Under the pieces are notes generated by a model, which saw only the letters and a list, made by a program, of their open reading frames with translations, made no database searches and had not been told where the DNA came from. The position numbers and the translations under genes were made by a program. This document shows positions 38,463-42,567 of a DNA stretch of 42,567 nucleotides, in pieces. The stretch's first letter is position 1, and each line of letters opens with the position of its first letter. Location: contig JBASGW010000069.1 in the NCBI GenBank assembly GCA_049653745.1, forward strand, positions 1 through 42,567. Reading direction: 5' to 3'. This DNA comes from CANDYO01 sp049653745. GTDB taxonomy: Bacteria; Pseudomonadota; Alphaproteobacteria; Rickettsiales; CANDYO01.

Positions 38463-39023
38463 CTATACTAGTTCACAGCAATCGCCAGCAAGACTTAAAT
38501 TATATCCTTCTGCACATGAACCATCAACAGGCATAGCAGCACAAACATTAACTTCAGCAGCAGCTTCTTCGGCAACTCTATCAGCTTCAGCTTTATCTGC
38601 AGCTTCTTGAGCAGCAGCAGCTTCATTATCTTTCGCTAATTTTGCCACTTCTGCTTCTAATCTAGCAACTTCTTCTTCATGAGCTTTTTCAGCTTCTGCT
38701 TCTGCTCTAGCTTCTTCAGCATCTGCAGCTTCTTGAGCCAATCTAGCTTCTTCAGCAGCTTTAGCTTCTGCAGCAGCTTTGCTTTCTCTTTCTTCTCTTA
38801 TTCTTATTTGCTCATATCTATCAGCTTCTAGTTTTTTTATTCTATCAGCACGCTCATTTTCTTGCTTGATTTGTCTAAGTTCTTTTTCTTTTTGCCACTC
38901 TTCTTTTGAAACAGTGGTTTTATGCAGATGATCACCAAGTTTCTCAGCCGCATTAGCTGCAACCTTACCTACTTCTTTCAAAAGTCTATCTTTTTTATCT
39001 TTCCAACCAGTTCCTCTACCCAT
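38463..39023 (-). CDS. Ala/Glu-rich coiled-coil protein with Cys-rich C-terminus
   Basis: A 186-residue protein. Residues 1-40 are basic (MGRGTGWKDKKDRLLKEVGK). Residues ~42-150 are a long charged coiled coil, almost free of Gly and Pro, dominated by Ala, Glu, Lys and Arg (for example EEARLAQEAADAEEARAEAE). The last ~28 residues hold four cysteines, including an adjacent pair (VCAAMPVDGSCAEGYNL and GDCCELV), a compact end that could form disulfides. No signal peptide or membrane helix is visible. I do not recognise a family, and composition-driven matches to TolA-like proteins would not be meaningful. It has its own terminator and AT-rich leader, so it is probably a single-gene unit. Confidence 0.65.
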   Translation of the reverse strand: MGRGTGWKDKKDRLLKEVGKVAANAAEKLGDHLHKTTVSKEEWQKEKELRQIKQENERADRIKKLEADRYEQIRIREERESKAAAEAKAAEEARLAQEAADAEEARAEAEAEKAHEEEVARLEAEVAKLAKDNEAAAAQEAADKAEADRVAEEAAAEVNVCAAMPVDGSCAEGYNLSLAGDCCELV

Positions 39024-39426
39024 AACATTCCTCTTTTTTATATTTTATAATTAAAACTAAAACTTTAGATACAAACTTTAGTATCTAGATAATTAAGATA
39101 CAACATGCTAAATGTCAATATTTTTATTAAATACCTAAGTATATATTAATATTTTCAAATAATATCTTATACTGTTTATTAGCATAGTTATTACCCCCCG
39201 ATGAAGGGGGAGCAGCGCATAATAGTTCTATTCATTTGTTTTTTTTAATTGCCACATGCTTCTTAAAGAAAAGCCTATTTTTCTTGCCTTATATTTTACT
39301 AATTAACAATATAAGATTTCTTATTTCAACTCAACTAAATTGGGGCAGGATTATTAAAGGCCTAACTGGATTCTTAGGATTTATCCAAGGATGAAAGAGG
39401 CATTTTACATTATTCAAAAAGAAAAA
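39024..39426. other. Non-coding AT-rich interval
   Basis: No gene was seen. It holds the leader of the coiled-coil gene (AAGAGGAATG precedes its start on the minus strand) and a tight GC hairpin (CCCCC-GATGAA-GGGGG, 39195-39210) of unknown role. Confidence 0.4.
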
Positions 39427-39461
39427 CCCTTAAGCTAAGTTTTTTAATCTCAACTTAAGGG
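39427..39461 (-). terminator. Terminator of the tail-fibre-like gene
   Basis: On the minus strand CCCTTAAG and CTTAAGGG form an 8-bp stem with a 19-base loop, followed by TTTTTCTTTTT. It lies 84 bases beyond the stop of the minus-strand gene ending at 39545. Confidence 0.7.
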
Positions 39462-39476
39462 CTTCTGTAATTTTTT

Positions 39477-39515
39477 CCTATTAATTTAAGCCTCAAAAAG
39501 AGTTAAGTTAATAGG
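39477..39515 (-). promoter_or_regulatory. Second hairpin in the 3' untranslated region
   Basis: CCTATTAATTTAA pairs with TTAAGTTAATAGG (13 bp, one T-G) around a 13-base loop, between the stop codon of the minus-strand gene and its terminator. It is not followed by a T-run in that direction, so it is more likely an mRNA-stability or regulatory structure than a terminator. Confidence 0.5.
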
Positions 39516-39544
39516 AGCTATTAAAGGAATCTCTTCTCCCTCTC

Positions 39545-42500
39545 CTATACAAAAGTAAAGAATCCAGTAGCACAATTACTAAATCCTGCTGCTGTTGTAC
39601 AGTGAGTAGCGCATTGTCCTAAAATTAAATTCAAATCTGCAATATGCACGGGATCACCCTCAGTTGGAGTAGTTGCTTGAATTGCTGTATAGTAAATTGA
39701 AGCATCTAAAGCTACGCCTATGCTCGCGCAATCAGTGATCTCCGCATTAAAATCAATTGCATTACTAGTCCAAGTTTTTGATGTTGTACCAGCAGGTAAA
39801 GCAGTTACTTTCCATGTGGCAAATCCTTGCTTAGCATTGGTTACCGCTCCAGTAGCAATATTTCCTGCTGCAATCGTCGCAAGCGCTAAGTTACCAGTTC
39901 CAACTCCAGCATGATCACCAGTTAAAGTACCGAATGCTACCTTACCAGTGGTTATCGTAGCCGCAGCAATCTTATCAGCAGTTACCGCTCCAGTAGCAAT
40001 ATCTGCCGTAGCTATAGAACCAGCCGCATACTTACCAGTTGTAACTCCAAGAGCAGCTATTGTATCACCAGTTACTGAATTAGTTGCCATCTTAGCAGCA
40101 GTCACCGCTAAATTAGCAATATCTGCCGTAGCTATAGAACCAGCCGCATACTTACCAGTTGTAACTCCAAGAGCCGCTATTGTATCACCAGTTACCGCTC
40201 CAGTAGCAATATCTGCCGTAGCTATAGAACCAGCCGCATACTTACCAGCTCCAACTCCACCATCAGCTATCGTAGCACCAGTTACTGAAGCAACTGCCAT
40301 CTTACCAGCAGTTACCTGTGCATTGCCAATATCTGCCGTAGCTATAGAACCAGCCGCATACTTACCAGTTGTAACTCCAAGAGCCGCTATCTTATTACCA
40401 GAAACCGCTGAATCAGCAATATTAGCATTGTCAACAAGACCATTACTATTCACTATAGAGTTAACAGCATTAACCATACTAGTTTTTACTGTGGTTTCTA
40501 ATGAGGTTAAATCGCCAAACTTACCGTCTACTGCAAATAATACTGCGCTTAAGTTATTATCTACTGGACTACCATTCTTATCAACTAAAGCTGATATATC
40601 TGTTGTACCAACCGCTGTATTCAACTTGTTCACACCGTCAGATAATGAAGTTGCAGCCGTTGTAGTACCAGCCACACCTATTGATGGTAATGCTGTTCCA
40701 CCAATTGCTGCGGATACTTTTGTACTTACAGTACCTAATAACCCAGCTCCAGTTGGAGTGCCAAGTGCTTCTGATAAGCTTGTGCCTATTTTTGATATAT
40801 CTGTTCCACCAACCACTGTATGTAAATTATTTACAGCAGCTAATACTGTAGAAGATGCTGTTGTGCCACCTTGTACGTTAATATTGCTTGGTAATGCGGC
40901 TGTGCCGATATATGCAACAACAGATGCTGCTCCACCTCCAGCATTTAAAGTGCTTAGAGTTCCTATTGATCCACTAATAGTTGTTTGGCTGTCTCCATTA
41001 TTCCAATTATCATATCCTAAATAATTATAAGGGTTATAAAAATAATATGGGAAAAGCATTGGAGGTTCTGCAGGCTTAATTTTATCATTAACTGCGTTTA
41101 GCGCAAAAACCAAGTTTTGACCAACTAGAGACTCACCATTACTATCAGTAGCTGTAATGTTTGAATTATTACCAATTTTACCATTAAGAGTTAAAAATGC
41201 CTTGGTTAAAGAGGTATCCAAATTAGTTGCAAGGGTATTTCCATCAATATCTTCTATGCCAGAGATATCATCATCACCTAAGGCACTTCTTGTGGTTACA
41301 ATAAACCCTGCAGTTCTTGAATTGGTTAGGTCTGTTTGAAGAGAAGCTCCATTTGTTCCAGATAAACTAGAGTCAGTTATAGCACCTGCAGCATATATAG
41401 AATTTTTGATAGTAGTCGCGTTACTAGAATCTGCAGCAAGAGCACTTAAATTTGTAAGTATTGCAGCTTTAATTGTGGAAAGTGTAGTCTCACCACTTAC
41501 TGTAGCATCAATATCTGTTTTTAATTCATCAATAGTTAGGCCTGGCGTCACTCCTTCTTGAGAAGTTATTGCATTAACAATAGTTGTGGCTAATGCTAAT
41601 GAGGTTGCATAATTATCTGAAACATTCAATAAAGTGGTTAAATGAGCTTTAATATTAGCAAAAGAATTAACATCATCTTTGTTAAAATGCGTATCTAAAC
41701 TAACTTTACCATGTTCTAATTGTAATTTATTAATACCACCGGTTAAGCTATTAACACTTGAGGTGCTGGTAATTAACGGCTTATTACCAACATTTGTATT
41801 AATATCACTAAGAGCACCTTCAATTGTATCATCTCTTTCAACACCAGCTAAAGTATTAACATAAGAGATAACTTCGTTGACAGATTCAACAAGATTAGAA
41901 TTACTTGAAGTTCTTAATTGCGACACGTCACCAGTTTTAACTTCAATTGCATATATAACTGTTGGCAAATCTGAACCTGAAGCAACTGCAGTTCCGGTAT
42001 TATCCAGCACTTTTTTAGTACCAGATGAACCGGTTAATTGATGCGTCTGACCAACCTTCCCGTCTATATTAGATACAATGGTTTTTAAAGATGAACCTGA
42101 AACTGTTGCTGCACCAGTTTTATCTACAACTTTATTAGCAGATGTACCGGTTAACTCAACAGTATTGCCAATTTTTCTATCAACATTAGATAAAATATCA
42201 ACCATAGTTGAAGCAGCTATAGAGGCTTGACCTGTGTTATCGTTGATTGTGTGGGATCCAGCTTTTAAGTCTTGGATATTACCAACTTTCGCTTCAAGAT
42301 TGCTCAAGTGAGTTTTTACATCTGCAAAAGTGGAAGATACACCACTTAGATTTTTTGTGGTGACATCTGAAGTGGCACCAAGCCTGTCATTAAGACTCTC
42401 TAAATGAGTTTTTACATCCACAAGGGTATGAGCAACGCCATCTTTTGTTTTAATGGAAACAGCAGCTGTATCACCAGTTCTGTCATTAAGACTCTCTAAA

Positions 42501-42567
42501 TGAGTTTTTACATCTGTAGTAGTATGCGCCACACCATCTTTTGTTTTAATGGAAACAGCAGCTGTAT
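39545..42567 (-). CDS. Large tandem-repeat protein resembling phage tail fibres/surface adhesins (5' end beyond window)
   Basis: The frame is open to the right edge, so the true start lies outside; the GTG at 42532 is inside a repeat and is not a credible start. At least 1007 residues are encoded. The visible N-terminal part has 32-residue repeats (TDVKTHLESLNDRTGDTAAV). A middle region of related repeats contains 'VN.l...vG.t.i' units and a Tyr/Asn/Pro-rich insert (PPMLFPYYFYNPYNYLGYDN). Next come 30-40 residue units of the type GKYAAGSIATADIATGAVT, the 'TadIatgaVTgakia' pattern common in phage tail fibres. The C-terminal ~100 residues are non-repetitive and carry several Cys (QCATHCTTAAGFSNC, ending FFTFV). 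Composition is Ala/Thr/Ser/Asn-rich and nearly free of Arg. A fibrous surface or tail protein is likely; the function is unknown. Confidence 0.65.
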   Translation of the reverse strand, partial: TAAVSIKTKDGVAHTTTDVKTHLESLNDRTGDTAAVSIKTKDGVAHTLVDVKTHLESLNDRLGATSDVTTKNLSGVSSTFADVKTHLSNLEAKVGNIQDLKAGSHTINDNTGQASIAASTMVDILSNVDRKIGNTVELTGTSANKVVDKTGAATVSGSSLKTIVSNIDGKVGQTHQLTGSSGTKKVLDNTGTAVASGSDLPTVIYAIEVKTGDVSQLRTSSNSNLVESVNEVISYVNTLAGVERDDTIEGALSDINTNVGNKPLITSTSSVNSLTGGINKLQLEHGKVSLDTHFNKDDVNSFANIKAHLTTLLNVSDNYATSLALATTIVNAITSQEGVTPGLTIDELKTDIDATVSGETTLSTIKAAILTNLSALAADSSNATTIKNSIYAAGAITDSSLSGTNGASLQTDLTNSRTAGFIVTTRSALGDDDISGIEDIDGNTLATNLDTSLTKAFLTLNGKIGNNSNITATDSNGESLVGQNLVFALNAVNDKIKPAEPPMLFPYYFYNPYNYLGYDNWNNGDSQTTISGSIGTLSTLNAGGGAASVVAYIGTAALPSNINVQGGTTASSTVLAAVNNLHTVVGGTDISKIGTSLSEALGTPTGAGLLGTVSTKVSAAIGGTALPSIGVAGTTTAATSLSDGVNKLNTAVGTTDISALVDKNGSPVDNNLSAVLFAVDGKFGDLTSLETTVKTSMVNAVNSIVNSNGLVDNANIADSAVSGNKIAALGVTTGKYAAGSIATADIGNAQVTAGKMAVASVTGATIADGGVGAGKYAAGSIATADIATGAVTGDTIAALGVTTGKYAAGSIATADIANLAVTAAKMATNSVTGDTIAALGVTTGKYAAGSIATADIATGAVTADKIAAATITTGKVAFGTLTGDHAGVGTGNLALATIAAGNIATGAVTNAKQGFATWKVTALPAGTTSKTWTSNAIDFNAEITDCASIGVALDASIYYTAIQATTPTEGDPVHIADLNLILGQCATHCTTAAGFSNCATGFFTFV
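39940..40410 (-). repeat. Tandem coding repeats, 90/120-bp spacing
   Basis: Nearly identical blocks beginning ATCTGCCGTAGCTATAGAAC start at 40001, 40121, 40211 and 40331 on the plus strand (spacings 120, 90, 120). They encode 30- or 40-residue units of the tail-fibre-like protein. Near-identity at silent positions indicates recent duplication or gene conversion. Confidence 0.85.
42300..42567 (-). repeat. Tandem 96-bp coding repeats reaching the window edge
   Basis: AGTTTTTACATC recurs at 42311, 42407 and 42503, an exact 96-base period encoding 32-residue units. The outer two are almost identical and the array continues past the window edge. The copy nearest 42311 is the most diverged. Confidence 0.85.

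Noticed and set aside
39948..41024. A 358-codon plus-strand open frame opposite the fibre-like gene
   Set aside because: It is an antisense shadow of the Ala/Thr-rich tandem repeats; it mirrors the repeat period, lacks a ribosome site and has no family features.
1..42567. tRNA or rRNA genes
   Set aside because: I looked through the intergenic regions and saw no cloverleaf with T-loop and anticodon features and no rRNA segments; a covariance-model scan was not possible here.

Overview
The window is AT-rich DNA that looks like an obligate intracellular alphaproteobacterium of the Rickettsiales type. The evidence is rpsB-tsf, a DUF1476 (ATP-synthase zeta inhibitor) gene, a tamA-tamB pair, and decayed alphaproteobacterial phage or gene-transfer-agent genes. 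These sit beside ankyrin, NACHT and HEPN proteins and several pseudogenes. The assignment rests on recognised families and composition only; no search was run.

Layout: (1) 1-2268 is the end of a prophage or GTA-like cluster: tail host-specificity protein, DUF2793 protein, small membrane protein, 3TM holin, lysozyme. The first and last genes are frameshifted, so the cluster looks decayed. A zeta-toxin-like kinase follows (2297-3673). (2) 4175-8477 is a two-gene unit of secreted or surface proteins rich in Pro-Thr and Pro-Ser repeats resembling stramenopile (algal/oomycete) extracellular proteins. One carries a beta-propeller-like array; the other has a ricin-type beta-trefoil and a C-terminal membrane anchor. 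(3) 8924-12913 encodes a 1329-residue fusion of OPR-like helical repeats, a RAP domain, a basic linker and ankyrin repeats. OPR-RAP proteins are typical of organelle RNA metabolism in eukaryotes. Diverged copies of a dispersed repeat flank it (about 8581, 13120 and 14641), and a broken gene lies at 13501-14145. (4) 14961-17831 (minus) encodes a protein with two HEPN-type Rx4H motifs.

(5) 18302-25065 is housekeeping: tamB and tamA (minus, overlapping TAATG) and an RhlE-type DEAD-box helicase. (6) 25185-32537 (minus) encodes a 2450-residue NACHT NTPase with a long helical-repeat body. Its last ~138 residues resemble the last ~133 of the HEPN protein: a helical segment, a Gly/Ser/acidic linker and a short tail beginning Gly-Val-Phe. 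This shared C-terminal module, possibly a translocation signal, is the most original observation here. (7) 32922-37957 is core: APC permease with threonine aldolase, rpsB-tsf, DUF1476. (8) 38031-42567 holds a small pseudogene, an Ala/Glu-rich coiled-coil protein with a Cys-rich end, and a large tandem-repeat tail-fibre-like protein that runs off the right edge.

Overall, conserved housekeeping blocks alternate with accessory blocks of probable host-interaction proteins, dispersed repeats and decaying genes. The OPR-RAP-ankyrin protein, the HEPN and NACHT proteins and the stramenopile-like surface proteins together suggest a symbiont of a protist or alga with a set of host-directed proteins. 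That last step is inference.
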